64,000 nucleotides of DNA from assembly GCA_937941095.1 (NCBI GenBank), contig CALDYJ010000064.1, forward strand, positions 1 through 64,000. Direction: 5' to 3'. The notes under the pieces were generated by a model. It saw only the letters and a program-made list of their open reading frames with translations, had not been told where the DNA came from and did no database searches. A program made the position numbers and the translations under genes. Below are positions 28,101 through 36,606 of this stretch, one piece after another; position 1 is the stretch's first letter; each line of letters begins with the position of its first letter. This DNA is from an uncultured Saprospiraceae bacterium (GTDB taxonomy: Bacteria > Bacteroidota > Bacteroidia > Chitinophagales > Saprospiraceae).

Positions 28101-29093
28101 ATTTCTTTAGCAAAGGAGTTTAAAAAATCTTTTACAGTTACGCAGATAGTTTCAAACCTTGGTCTAACTTACATGAATCAATCTGAATATGAAAAGGGGA
28201 TTCAGTGTCAATTAGAACAATTAGAAGTTTGTAAAGAAATAGGAGATAGAAACGGAAGAGCAATTTTGAATACAAATTTAGGAATTGTTTATGCAGAGAA
28301 AGGAGAACTCAATAAAGCAATGGAGTACTTTGAAACAGGACTGGCATTAAGTGAAGAATTAGGAAACAAACAAATGAAAGCGATTGCCTTAGGCAGTATT
28401 GGCTCTATTCACGAATCATTTGGTGCCTACGATAAAGCTTTGGAACTTTTTGAGATTGATTTAAAACTGTGCAAAGAACTTGGAGATAAAAGAGGAATCT
28501 GTATAGTACATGGTTTGTTAGGAGAGTTGCTTTTGGCAAAAGGAAAATTTGGAGAATCTAAACTTCATCTTGATCAGCAATTAAAGATTTCAAAGGAATT
28601 AAATTATCAAAAAGGCATCACAAAAGCTTTAATTTCTTTAGCAGACCTAAACCTCTTTTTATCAGAACATAATCAAGCGGAAAAGCATTTAAAAGAAGCT
28701 GTTTTCATCTCAGAAGAAATTAATTATCAACCTTCATTAGAGTTAGCCTTGGACAAACTGTTTGATCTCTATTTAAGTCAAGATGTAGTTCCTCAAGCAA
28801 AGCTAATCATTGATAAAAGGAAAAAAGTTTCTTCAAAAGATGATTTTCATTGCATGCTTTTTGAAGCTAGATTGGCAAAAGCAAAAGGAGAACTCCCCAA
28901 AGCCCTCCATGTTTTGGAAGAATTGAGTAAACGAGATCTCAAAACGATAGAAGCTTCGGAGCTGTATTATTTCTATGCAGGCATAAAACCCAAGCTTAAA
29001 GAAAAAGCTGTCTACTTCTTAAATGAGGCTTATAATAAAACACCTCACTACTCCATCAAACAAAAACTCAATTTATTAGAAAATGAGGTTTAA
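25128..29093 (+). CDS. Class III adenylyl cyclase, tandem cyclase-NTPase-TPR (soluble-AC-like)
   Basis: A 1321-residue cytoplasmic protein. Cyclase domain 1 (about 20-210) carries both metal-binding Asp residues: D30 in MFIDIVGFT and D80 in YYAGDAFLAIF. Cyclase domain 2 (about 230-410) lacks them but keeps the transition-state pair Asn347 and Arg351 in GNKVNIAARL. A P-loop NTPase of the STAND/AAA type follows (Walker A GEAGVGKS at 440-447; DDGHWFDEST-like box EDGHWFDEST), then about ten TPRs (about 820-1300). The order C1-C2-NTPase-TPR and the split active site are those of mammalian soluble adenylyl cyclase. It would make cAMP in response to an internal signal read by the NTPase/TPR part. 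The start is a GTG; the ATG at 25179 would cut the N-terminal motif. It overlaps the next gene by 11 bp. Confidence 0.88.
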   Translation: MEELIPFFITDKFKSEKMHGSLTAYTMFIDIVGFTSLTARLLEKGNIGAEELSLILNKIFEPLVDTVYNNGGFIPYYAGDAFLAIFEDEDVNSAEQFMDAALSIQQYFQENKKATENIEIKIGISHGNLDWGIVGNGFYSYFFNGFPITKCAYAQSLAKGGEIVMDEKLFVKFPFVDIEEIGKTGFVKINSTKKILQSVPKEGIEISDRSKLKKFLPEQILVPNLIGEFRTVVSVFISFTGLRSYDELNAFATKALTLSKNFAAYFKEIDFSDKGGVIVVLFGAPVSFEHIIDRALEFINSLKEELRGTPIGEKVNYKAGMSSGKSFTGMIGGRRKKQYAALGNKVNIAARLMSKANWGEVLVDEVISRSKAFSFTKKGEIRYKGLDYKIPTYILEQRNEEINLFEGKFIGRSAEVEKLNKFIVNSLKESESGGVVNVFGEAGVGKSRLLHEVFLKQKKNANTQWIICQADQILRKAFNPLIYFLRIKLKQNNSNSKKENLRLLNEELDKIIESAEENVAKELTRTKSVIAGLLGIKIKNSLWQELDARGRFNNSISSISNLFIALSHQKPLIIEVEDGHWFDESTIAFLRKFILQMRKHPMVMVLTSRYLDNGSKPKYLTAELIQDADLYYEEIDLNLLDKSNLKEYAEHKLEGSLSQTFLNLLYRTTNGNPFYLEQILEYFTESEILKKENNVWTIKDESIKLSDSMNAILMARVDRLSELVKETVKTAAVIGREFEVPILHEVMKSNQSFDSPTTDSKNHLDEQIKSAEKFQIWKAVNELKYIFRHSLLRETVYEMQLSSRLKELHGYIGTAIEVLYKNEIESKYEELSFHFDHAGDSKKALSYSRKAADVARNNYQNKKALSLYEKALVYLDKDKKPNVYIKVLLRQAEILELIGEWEQSIATLKIAVSFLEKKEDSLMLGRTLNQLGKIYNLKGDYGSSIKELMRAMNIFSDLDDDLGLFKSYGNLGDLYFRQADYGQAKEYFLKSISLAKEFKKSFTVTQIVSNLGLTYMNQSEYEKGIQCQLEQLEVCKEIGDRNGRAILNTNLGIVYAEKGELNKAMEYFETGLALSEELGNKQMKAIALGSIGSIHESFGAYDKALELFEIDLKLCKELGDKRGICIVHGLLGELLLAKGKFGESKLHLDQQLKISKELNYQKGITKALISLADLNLFLSEHNQAEKHLKEAVFISEEINYQPSLELALDKLFDLYLSQDVVPQAKLIIDKRKKVSSKDDFHCMLFEARLAKAKGELPKALHVLEELSKRDLKTIEASELYYFYAGIKPKLKEKAVYFLNEAYNKTPHYSIKQKLNLLENEV

Positions 29094-29997
29094 TCAAGCA
29101 ATAATTTTACTACTGCTTCTTTGGATTTGTTCTTGTAAATCTGGAAGTCGATTAAAAGATGCTAATCAAAAAAAGATAATTGATTTTCCTTACGAACTTG
29201 AAGCTTCAAAGATTTTTAAATTGCCTTCGGAATTACAAGAAATTTCTGGTTTAAGTTTATCCGAAGATCAAAAATACTTGCTTGCTGTACAGGATGAAAA
29301 TGGAATTATCTATTACCTAGATAAAAACACAGGTGAGCTTATTAAAAAATTGGACTTTAAAATCGATGGTGATTACGAGGGAGTTTGCTATAATGATGGT
29401 CTTTGCTATGTTTTAAAAAGCTCGGGTACAATCTACGAAATAGACCTAGCCGATAAAGAATTAGCCGTAAAAAAACATAAAGGATTATTAGAGAAAACAA
29501 CTGATCACGAAGGCATTACTTTTGACAAAATGAAAAACAAGTTTGTCGTCTGTTGCAAGGATAGCGAAGGCTTAGGAGAGCAATATAAAAATACAAGATT
29601 TATTTATTCCCTCGATCTCCAGAAAAGAACCAAAGAAGTATTTTTTACTTTATCAAGACGAGAAGTGATTGAATATTTAAGAAGTTCTTGTTCTTCGGAA
29701 GAAATAGAAGAAGATCATGACAAGATCTTCGATATGAAAAGAGATTATTTGCATGCAGGGCCTTCCGGTATCTGCATCCATCCAATAAATGGCCTTGTTT
29801 ATACCATTTGCTCTAAAGGTAAATATATGTTCATCTGTACCAGAAAAGGAGAAATTAAAAAGGTTATTAAATTTGATAAAAGTATACTGCCTCAACCTGA
29901 AGGCATCGTCATTGATGTGGATGGTACCATGTACATTTCCAGTGAAAATGAAAAAGGAGGCGAAGGTATTTTAAGTGTTTATCCAATGAAACAATAA
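29083..29997 (+). CDS. SdiA-regulated-type beta-propeller lipoprotein
   Basis: A 304-residue predicted lipoprotein: hydrophobic N-terminus ending ICSC with Cys18. The body (LPSELQEISGLSLSEDQKYLLAVQDENGIIYYLD, DYEGVCYN, DHEGITFD, PSGICIHPINGLVYTIC, QPEGIVIDVDGTMYISSE) has the repeating EGI/EGV and PSGI elements of the SdiA-regulated (esterase-like phytase-type) propeller family. Function in this family is not settled; binding of a ligand or metal at the propeller centre is inferred. Its ATG lies 11 bp inside the cyclase gene, so the two are translationally coupled. It is convergent with the next gene at 4 bp. Confidence 0.8.
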   Translation: MRFNQAIILLLLLWICSCKSGSRLKDANQKKIIDFPYELEASKIFKLPSELQEISGLSLSEDQKYLLAVQDENGIIYYLDKNTGELIKKLDFKIDGDYEGVCYNDGLCYVLKSSGTIYEIDLADKELAVKKHKGLLEKTTDHEGITFDKMKNKFVVCCKDSEGLGEQYKNTRFIYSLDLQKRTKEVFFTLSRREVIEYLRSSCSSEEIEEDHDKIFDMKRDYLHAGPSGICIHPINGLVYTICSKGKYMFICTRKGEIKKVIKFDKSILPQPEGIVIDVDGTMYISSENEKGGEGILSVYPMKQ

Positions 29998-30001
29998 GAG
30001 G

Positions 30002-33000
30002 TTAAAAATCCACGCCTAAAGAAAAATGTAATCTTGGATCTTGTATTTGCTTGGTTTCTATTCCCCAGCCATAATCTAATCTTACAAAATACCCAAACAA
30101 GATGCATCTCATTCCAACACCATATCCAGCAACAATTGGATCTCTATAGTAATTTACCCTAACGACAACAGGGTTTCCTTCACTTGCAATGGTTACAATG
30201 TTTAACGGATTGTCTGCGCGAAAAGGATTAGCTCCATGCCATGCTGTACCAACATCAAAGAAGCCCATCAATTGGAAGTTTCGTAAAAAATTAGACCTCA
30301 AGTTCTTACGAGAAAAATACCGAAATATTGGCACTCTTAATTCAGCATTTAACAAAGCAATAGAATTACCATTTCTAATATTTTGTGAGAATCCTCTGAT
30401 GTTTGTGCCTACCGTTTGATAAGCAAATTCACCTGAAGGAGGAATTGGGATTTCGTTATTAAAATCTGCAAACAACCAATTGTTAGTTCCTCCTAAATAG
30501 TTTAAAATCTTCTCAGATCCAAAAGAAGTTGATCCTGCTAACCTCGCTGCAAAGATTGAATGTCTATCAAGTCTTTGGTAATGTCTTGCATCAAAACCAA
30601 GGATGGTCATAATGCCTTCGCCAGTTTCAAAAGCAAACTTATCGTCATAAGATAGACTAAATCGTTTTACTAATTCACCATATATTTTATAGCGTGTTCC
30701 GTTTTTAATGTTCACAGAGATGTCCATGGTGTTATCAAAAACATACTCTAATCGAAAGCCTGCTCTTTGTTGGTTTGCATTAGGGATGGAAAGCGAATTT
30801 GCATCAGTAGCTAATTCTGTCACACGATCATTTCTGATGGTAGCTCTTGCACGTAAGCTGGTAAAGATGTCCAATGGCCATCTAAATTCAGCTTGGCCGA
30901 GCATGGTGATAAATTCTGTTTTTAATTGAATGATGCCACTGTTATCTGTTTCTCTTCTGACTTTTCGATATAGCGCATAGCGCTTATCCATTCTTGTTTT
31001 CTTATCATCGAAAAGCAAAAAATATTCTGCACCATTAAAAGTAGTAGGTACTCTTACACCTGCTTCAAAAACATAGTCTTCAAAGAGGTCTTTAAAGTTA
31101 GTTTTTAAAAGTATACCAGGTGGTTGGTAGCTGTATTCATTTCCTAAACCTGAATAAGACTCTAGTCCTTCGAAAAGTAATTCATTGTCTAACTTGGTTG
31201 TTAAGAAATCCGTTCTGAATTTTACACGATAAGGAACAATTCTTCCAGGTTTAAATTTTAAAACTTTTGGTTCTTCATCTTCTAAACTTTCTGTCACAGC
31301 TTCTTTCAATGATATTTCACCACTCTCTTCATCAATTTCAACAAGAGGTGTTTCTTCAAGTTCATCAAATTCACTTTGGAAGGTATAATTGTCAATGTCC
31401 ACTTCAGTAGAGTCTACCATTGGTTTTACCTCTTCTTTTAAAACTGGATCCAAGACACTACCTGTATCTTGATTAGAATCTAAGTCAAGCGCTTCTTGCA
31501 TATTTAATTGCATGAAAACAGTAGGGCTAGTACTTGTCTTTGTCTCTGGATCATAAGCATTTACAAAAAGTTTATGCTGTCCGTTTATAATTGCCCAATC
31601 CACTACTTTTCCATTTGCAAGGTTATGCGTTTTTATGTTTCTGTTTAGATTGGTATTGAAATGGTTGACAGCTCTTTTTTTATAAACAGGTCTCAGTTTA
31701 TTACTTACTATCAAAGAGTCTGCTACATCTACTAAGGTAGAATCTTCGTGTATAATTATTTCGGTTCCATCTTTAAGTTTAATCAATTGCTCTCTATAAG
31801 CTAAATACTCTTCCAAAAAACCACTTGCACGATTACGTACCCCATTTTCATCTGATAAAAATGAAAACCATTTTTCATCATGTGCAATAGGATTGCTTTC
31901 ACTTGCATATGGTGTATTTGTGATTCTGACCAAGTCCTCACCTGTTTCATCTAAATTCATATAAAAGATGTCCATGTTTTCTAAAGGCAGTAAAGTGTCC
32001 ATTTTGACTTTCTCAAGGACAACGGATTGTCTATTAGAAGCAAAGAGGACGCCCCTTTGTCCATCTAAATTAACAACATTGACATCTAGGTCATCGTAAT
32101 AATCTTGCGTGATTCTTTTGGTTTGTCTATTTAGGGTTTGGTAAACAAACAGATCTGAATAGCCAAGGACTATGGCAGAAAAAACTAAGTCTGTATTGTT
32201 TAAATAGTCCATGCTCAATACACGAGTGTATTGCGGATCAAGATCTTCGGTGTAAGTTTGTTTTGTACTTAAGTTGTAATTTAAAAATTTAGCGATGTCT
32301 CTTTTTTCATATAAAATCGACAGTTCTTCACCATTTGGTTTCCAAGCTAAAAGCGGATAATCATAATCAGTTTCTTGAAAAGGATTTCTAAAACTTCCCT
32401 TAAAGATCATCTCATTTTTATCTGTCGCCAAGTCATAAAGGAATACTTTGTACTTTCCGATTTCATTAACGACGTAGGAAAGGTAATTTCCATCTGGGCT
32501 TAGTTTGATGTTTGTATAGGGTATATTTCTTTTGTTTTTGATGGCTAATGCACCTTCGGTCAAAGGTTGTCTGGACTCTTCGTCTTTTAGGTATCTGCTC
32601 AAATAAAAACCTTTCCATTCCTTTAGGGTTCTTTCATAAGAATTACCTAGGACGTATAAAAACCCACTTTCAATGCTTCGGTTTATTCTTGTTAAATACA
32701 GTAAATTTGATACAGTGGATTTTCCATAATTTTGACTCAAGTAAAACCACATAGAATGCCCAATCAAAGCTGGATATTGTTCTACCAGTTCATCAAAATT
32801 TTTAAAATCTTCGTTTAAGAGCGCGTCTTTTAATCGATTATCTAATTCACTGTTCCATTCTTCTCCCACAAAAGAAACCAGCCCTTGTTTAAACCATTCC
32901 GGAAGGTTCATCATGACAGCATTTTGCACTATCTCTTGAAGGTTTGACCCAAACAGCATAGAGTTTAAGTAGACAGATGCTATCCCTTGTCTTATTTGTT

Positions 33001-33409
33001 TCCGCAAATGTTTATGATCGCCATTGAAATAGATAAAGACCTTGTTACCTACGATCTTAGTCTGACCAATCACATTCATGAATACTTCTTCGCTTCCAAT
33101 ATTTGATTGTTTGAGATCTGTAATGTCCCCATAGACGATTAGCTCTATCTTATCATTGATTCTATGCTCTAGGGTATTTTGAATGGCGTCATGATCAAGT
33201 TCGGCAATTTGGACAGCTGCTTGCCCAACGTTTCTAGCCTTACCATACCAATAGGTTATGAAGTTAGGCGTTTCATATTGAAGCCAATTATCAAAGTCAT
33301 CATGAAACTGAATCCTGTTTTTACCAAATTTTGTGTCTGTGTTTTGAGCAGACAGGCTCAAAGCAAAAAAGAAGAAGAAAAAATAGAGCGGTAAAAATCT
33401 AAGGTTCAT
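30002..33409 (-). CDS. Three-part outer-membrane protein: peptidase-MA-like, PD40 propeller, beta barrel
   Basis: 1135 residues with a signal peptide that contains six Phe in a row and ends LSAQ. Residues about 25-270 resemble a peptidase-MA-like gluzincin domain (NFITYWYGKARNVGQ, LPEWFKQGLVSF), but at the place of HExxH the sequence reads RKQIRQGIASVYL, so no zinc site. Residues about 290-560 contain TolB/PD40-type propeller repeats (NIKLSPDGNYLSYVV, YDYPLLAWKPNGEELSILY). An acidic, probably flexible linker (about 650-725) leads to a C-terminal beta barrel of BamA/surface-antigen style (about 740-1135), ending in LHFSLGVDF. The function is unknown; an outer-membrane channel with a large periplasmic or surface sensor is an inference. 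Confidence 0.75.
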   Translation of the reverse strand: MNLRFLPLYFFFFFFALSLSAQNTDTKFGKNRIQFHDDFDNWLQYETPNFITYWYGKARNVGQAAVQIAELDHDAIQNTLEHRINDKIELIVYGDITDLKQSNIGSEEVFMNVIGQTKIVGNKVFIYFNGDHKHLRKQIRQGIASVYLNSMLFGSNLQEIVQNAVMMNLPEWFKQGLVSFVGEEWNSELDNRLKDALLNEDFKNFDELVEQYPALIGHSMWFYLSQNYGKSTVSNLLYLTRINRSIESGFLYVLGNSYERTLKEWKGFYLSRYLKDEESRQPLTEGALAIKNKRNIPYTNIKLSPDGNYLSYVVNEIGKYKVFLYDLATDKNEMIFKGSFRNPFQETDYDYPLLAWKPNGEELSILYEKRDIAKFLNYNLSTKQTYTEDLDPQYTRVLSMDYLNNTDLVFSAIVLGYSDLFVYQTLNRQTKRITQDYYDDLDVNVVNLDGQRGVLFASNRQSVVLEKVKMDTLLPLENMDIFYMNLDETGEDLVRITNTPYASESNPIAHDEKWFSFLSDENGVRNRASGFLEEYLAYREQLIKLKDGTEIIIHEDSTLVDVADSLIVSNKLRPVYKKRAVNHFNTNLNRNIKTHNLANGKVVDWAIINGQHKLFVNAYDPETKTSTSPTVFMQLNMQEALDLDSNQDTGSVLDPVLKEEVKPMVDSTEVDIDNYTFQSEFDELEETPLVEIDEESGEISLKEAVTESLEDEEPKVLKFKPGRIVPYRVKFRTDFLTTKLDNELLFEGLESYSGLGNEYSYQPPGILLKTNFKDLFEDYVFEAGVRVPTTFNGAEYFLLFDDKKTRMDKRYALYRKVRRETDNSGIIQLKTEFITMLGQAEFRWPLDIFTSLRARATIRNDRVTELATDANSLSIPNANQQRAGFRLEYVFDNTMDISVNIKNGTRYKIYGELVKRFSLSYDDKFAFETGEGIMTILGFDARHYQRLDRHSIFAARLAGSTSFGSEKILNYLGGTNNWLFADFNNEIPIPPSGEFAYQTVGTNIRGFSQNIRNGNSIALLNAELRVPIFRYFSRKNLRSNFLRNFQLMGFFDVGTAWHGANPFRADNPLNIVTIASEGNPVVVRVNYYRDPIVAGYGVGMRCILFGYFVRLDYGWGIETKQIQDPRLHFSLGVDF

Positions 33410-33576
33410 GCGATATAGTTTATTTTTGCTTCATTACTTATTATTGATATTCCTTATATATTTAGCATAAATTCAATGCCAAACTTCGATTTTTCAAGGG
33501 GCTTTGGCTTATTTTGTCAAAAAAAATATATATCCTTGAAAATCAATGAGAATATATTAAAAATAACGTTGATTTT

Positions 33577-34224
33577 ATGTCGGTTGTTGTAGATTTTAGC
33601 TTTAATCCTTTTCAGGAAAACACTTATTTGGTATACGATGAAACTAAAGAATGTGTTATCATCGATCCAGGATGTTATACTGCCTTAGAAAGAAAGGAGC
33701 TTGACGATTATATCGTCAAACACGAATTGAAGCCAGTTCTGCTCCTGAACACCCATTGTCACTTGGATCATATTTTTGGAAATAAGCATGTTGCGGAAAC
33801 TTATGGGTTGAAATTAGAAATTCATAAAGGAGAGCTTCCTGTCTTAAAAGCGGCTCCTCAGGTAGCAGCTATGTATGGAGTACCAATGCCGGATGAATCT
33901 CCTATGCCCGAATCTTTTATTGATGAAAACGATACCATTGAATTCGGCAATACAAGTTTTGAAATATTTTTCACACCTGGACATTCACCTGCTAGTATTT
34001 CTTTTTATAATAAAAAAGAGGCCTACATCATTGGAGGTGATGTATTGTTTTTAGGAAGCATAGGTCGAACTGATTTGCCAGGTGGAAATTTCGAAACGCT
34101 TATCCGAAGTATAAAAACTCATTTTCTGAGTTTGCCTGCTCAAACTAAAGTTTATTCTGGGCATGGTGGACCAACTACAGTTGGGTTTGAAGCGATGAAT
34201 AATCCGTTTTTGCAAGGCGATTAA
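33577..34224 (+). CDS. Metallo-beta-lactamase-fold hydrolase (glyoxalase II-like)
   Basis: A 215-residue cytoplasmic enzyme. Metal ligands are plain: His60, His62, Asp64 and His65 in THCHLDH, a further His in TPGHSPASIS, Asp in GGDVLF and His in YSGHGGPTTVG. The compact length and these motifs fit the glyoxalase II-like branch that hydrolyses thioesters such as S-lactoyl-glutathione analogues; the precise substrate is not decided by sequence. It stands alone on the plus strand, with its stop one base from that of the convergent WG-repeat gene. Confidence 0.9.
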   Translation: MSVVVDFSFNPFQENTYLVYDETKECVIIDPGCYTALERKELDDYIVKHELKPVLLLNTHCHLDHIFGNKHVAETYGLKLEIHKGELPVLKAAPQVAAMYGVPMPDESPMPESFIDENDTIEFGNTSFEIFFTPGHSPASISFYNKKEAYIIGGDVLFLGSIGRTDLPGGNFETLIRSIKTHFLSLPAQTKVYSGHGGPTTVGFEAMNNPFLQGD

Positions 34225-34225
34225 T

Positions 34226-35977
34226 TTAGTTTCTTGCTGACAACCAAGTTATTCGATTTAAAATATCTTTAAATTCGCAATATCGACCCACACCAATCTC
34301 TGGTTGAACTTCTAAACGATCTAAATTTATTTCTCTCATATATCCTTCAACATCACCTTTGTCTCTTTTTAAATGAACCTGATCCAATTTCTTCAGCTTT
34401 AAAATGAATTTTTCTTCTTCATAAGAATAGATCTTTAAATATTTATTCTTTTTAAAATCGATAAAAAGTATACTGAGTTCATCAGGATCATAAACCTTGA
34501 ATTGCTCTTCATAGGTCACAGGGTTAAAGTAATTAATCATTGGCTTACTTTCGTGAAAACCAGTAATTTTTCGAATTTCATTTGATTCTTTCACCAAAAC
34601 ATAATCACCACTTTGAAAGTCTTTTGATTTTCTTTTTGCAAAAGGATGATACTGCGGAATAGCCTGAGGATTTAAATAGACGATGTCTGCATACGGATCG
34701 GAGCTTTTTCTTACGCTTGCAACAAGATTACCTACTTTTTTTATTCCTCTTTTATCATCATTAGAGATTGATTCATGAATTGAATTAACGGTGTTGATAA
34801 TCTGTCCATCATTATTAAGAATTACTTGTTGGTTTTCTTTGTCGCTTGCTATATTAAAACCTGGTGCAAAGTCTTGAATCCAATTATATGAATCACTTAA
34901 TGCATGACCATGCTGATCTGAAATAAAACAGGTTTCTTCTTTTTCAAGTTTACACAAAATATATCTTGTTGGACAATGTTGAGCATCTCCATTTAGTGCA
35001 TTGATTTGGTAGTAATTTTCTGAAAAAAGGGCTTTTCCCTCAAAATCTACAATGTTTTTATTTTGACGAGAGCCTGATGGATCATCTATTATGTGTTTTA
35101 TGTAGTATTTACCACATGCCAAGATACGATCACACTGTTCACAGATTATTTCTCCTTCATTATTGAGTATATAAGAATTTGAATTGTTATTTGCTATTGA
35201 AAACTTTCTATAACCGTTTTCTAAAATGCGACGATGTGTAATGAATTTATCTTTAAATTGTTGAGGGACATCAAACTCCAATGGTTCTCCTTTTAGCAAT
35301 GCTGAAGAACATGGATTGTTTTCACTAATTAAATTTCCATTTACGTCATAATAAGGACAAGTACTTTTTTGTTTATCAATGACGATGTACTTTTCTACTA
35401 ATTTCTTATAATATCTAATTTCAACATCTTTATTAAAGGGGATAATGACCTCACCTGAAAGATCAACTACCCCTTCTTCAAATTTATCATTTGTAGCAAT
35501 AAATTGATCTTTCGCTCCTTTGAATAAAGTATAAAACTGATTTTCCAAAATTTGATTCCCATTTAAATCAAAGATTCGAGCGTATTTTTCTGCATGTGTT
35601 TTTGCAATAACATAATCGGAAGTTAATTTTTTGAATTTCTCTCTTTTTGCCTTGGCATTTCCTTCCCAATAAAGTTTGGTCATTTTTTGCGGAGCTATGA
35701 CATACTCTCCTTTTTTATTTATTAGGCCTTCTTGAAAATTTTTGATTACTATAGCTCTGTTTTGAACAAAAGGCATCGCAAGATCATAAATGGCTGGTAT
35801 AATAATAGAGTCTTCTTGATTTATATAGCCATATTTTGCACCTACTTTAATTGGGATCAGATATTCTTGCTGCTTATTAAGGATTAGATTTTTTTGTGGA
35901 TTTGTGTCTATTTTTTTAGAACAAGCTGTTTGAATCAAAAACAAGGTTAGGAAAAGTAAATAGGTAACTTTCGACAT
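34226..35977 (-). CDS. WG-repeat lipoprotein
   Basis: A 583-residue predicted lipoprotein (lipobox TACS, Cys19). The N-terminal 400 residues hold repeats with the sense of KYGYINQEDSIIIPAIYD, EGLINKKGEYVIAPQ, EEGVVDLSGEVIIPF and ARIFDLNGNQIL, the WG/KWG type of beta-repeat; here the GW pair is often degraded. The C-terminal 170 residues have no repeat and no family I recognise. Such proteins are usually exported to the periplasm or cell surface; no function is known for this one. It follows rnhB on the same strand after 47 bp. Confidence 0.75.
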   Translation of the reverse strand: MSKVTYLLFLTLFLIQTACSKKIDTNPQKNLILNKQQEYLIPIKVGAKYGYINQEDSIIIPAIYDLAMPFVQNRAIVIKNFQEGLINKKGEYVIAPQKMTKLYWEGNAKAKREKFKKLTSDYVIAKTHAEKYARIFDLNGNQILENQFYTLFKGAKDQFIATNDKFEEGVVDLSGEVIIPFNKDVEIRYYKKLVEKYIVIDKQKSTCPYYDVNGNLISENNPCSSALLKGEPLEFDVPQQFKDKFITHRRILENGYRKFSIANNNSNSYILNNEGEIICEQCDRILACGKYYIKHIIDDPSGSRQNKNIVDFEGKALFSENYYQINALNGDAQHCPTRYILCKLEKEETCFISDQHGHALSDSYNWIQDFAPGFNIASDKENQQVILNNDGQIINTVNSIHESISNDDKRGIKKVGNLVASVRKSSDPYADIVYLNPQAIPQYHPFAKRKSKDFQSGDYVLVKESNEIRKITGFHESKPMINYFNPVTYEEQFKVYDPDELSILFIDFKKNKYLKIYSYEEEKFILKLKKLDQVHLKRDKGDVEGYMREINLDRLEVQPEIGVGRYCEFKDILNRITWLSARN

Positions 35978-36024
35978 AAGGTAATGTTTATATGCTATAA
36001 AAATAGGGCGAAATTCATGCCTAA

Positions 36025-36606
36025 TTATTCGGGGAGTAGCCTAAAACTGTTTCGGTGGTGGATAGTCGCCCCATGGTTTTGTATGGCTTGGCGATGTAAG
36101 ATGGTTGGGTATCCTTTATTGGTATGCCAGCTATATTGAGGAAACTTGTTGGCCAAAGATTTCATGTAATCGTCTCGATAAGTTTTGGCGAGAATGGAAG
36201 CGGCAGCAATGGCATTGTATTTAGAATCACCTTTTATGATGCATTCGTGCTTTATTTGTTTATATGGTATAAATCTATTGCCATCAATCAATAATAATTC
36301 AGGAGTGGTTTTTAATTTTGAAATGGCTTTATGCATAGCATAAAAAGAAGCATTCAAAATATTGACTTCATCAATTTCCTTAGGATTTAAACTTGCTACC
36401 GCCCATGCGATTGCTTTTTTTTCTATGACCTTTCTCAAGCTATTGCGATCCTCTTCTTTGATTTTTTTAGAATCGTCAAGACCTTTTATTCTCAAATCTT
36501 TAGGTAAGATAACAGCGGCTGCAAAGACAGGTCCTGCAAGACATCCTCTGCCTGCTTCATCACATCCTGCTTCAAGCAAGTATTTATTAAAGAATTTTTT
36601 AGGCAT
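36025..36606 (-). CDS. rnhB: Ribonuclease HII
   Basis: A 193-residue enzyme that cuts the RNA strand of RNA/DNA hybrids and starts removal of single ribonucleotides from DNA. The DEDD catalytic set is visible: Asp16-Glu17 in GCDEAGRGCLAGPV, Asp in LLIDGNRF and a later Asp in AKTYRDDYM. The motif GDSKYNAIAAASILAK is characteristic. A TACTTTTG box (minus strand, 36611-36618) ends only 4 bases before the ATG, so the transcript may be leaderless if that box is used. A long AT-rich region separates it from the divergent TPR gene. Confidence 0.96.
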   Translation of the reverse strand: MPKKFFNKYLLEAGCDEAGRGCLAGPVFAAAVILPKDLRIKGLDDSKKIKEEDRNSLRKVIEKKAIAWAVASLNPKEIDEVNILNASFYAMHKAISKLKTTPELLLIDGNRFIPYKQIKHECIIKGDSKYNAIAAASILAKTYRDDYMKSLANKFPQYSWHTNKGYPTILHRQAIQNHGATIHHRNSFRLLPE

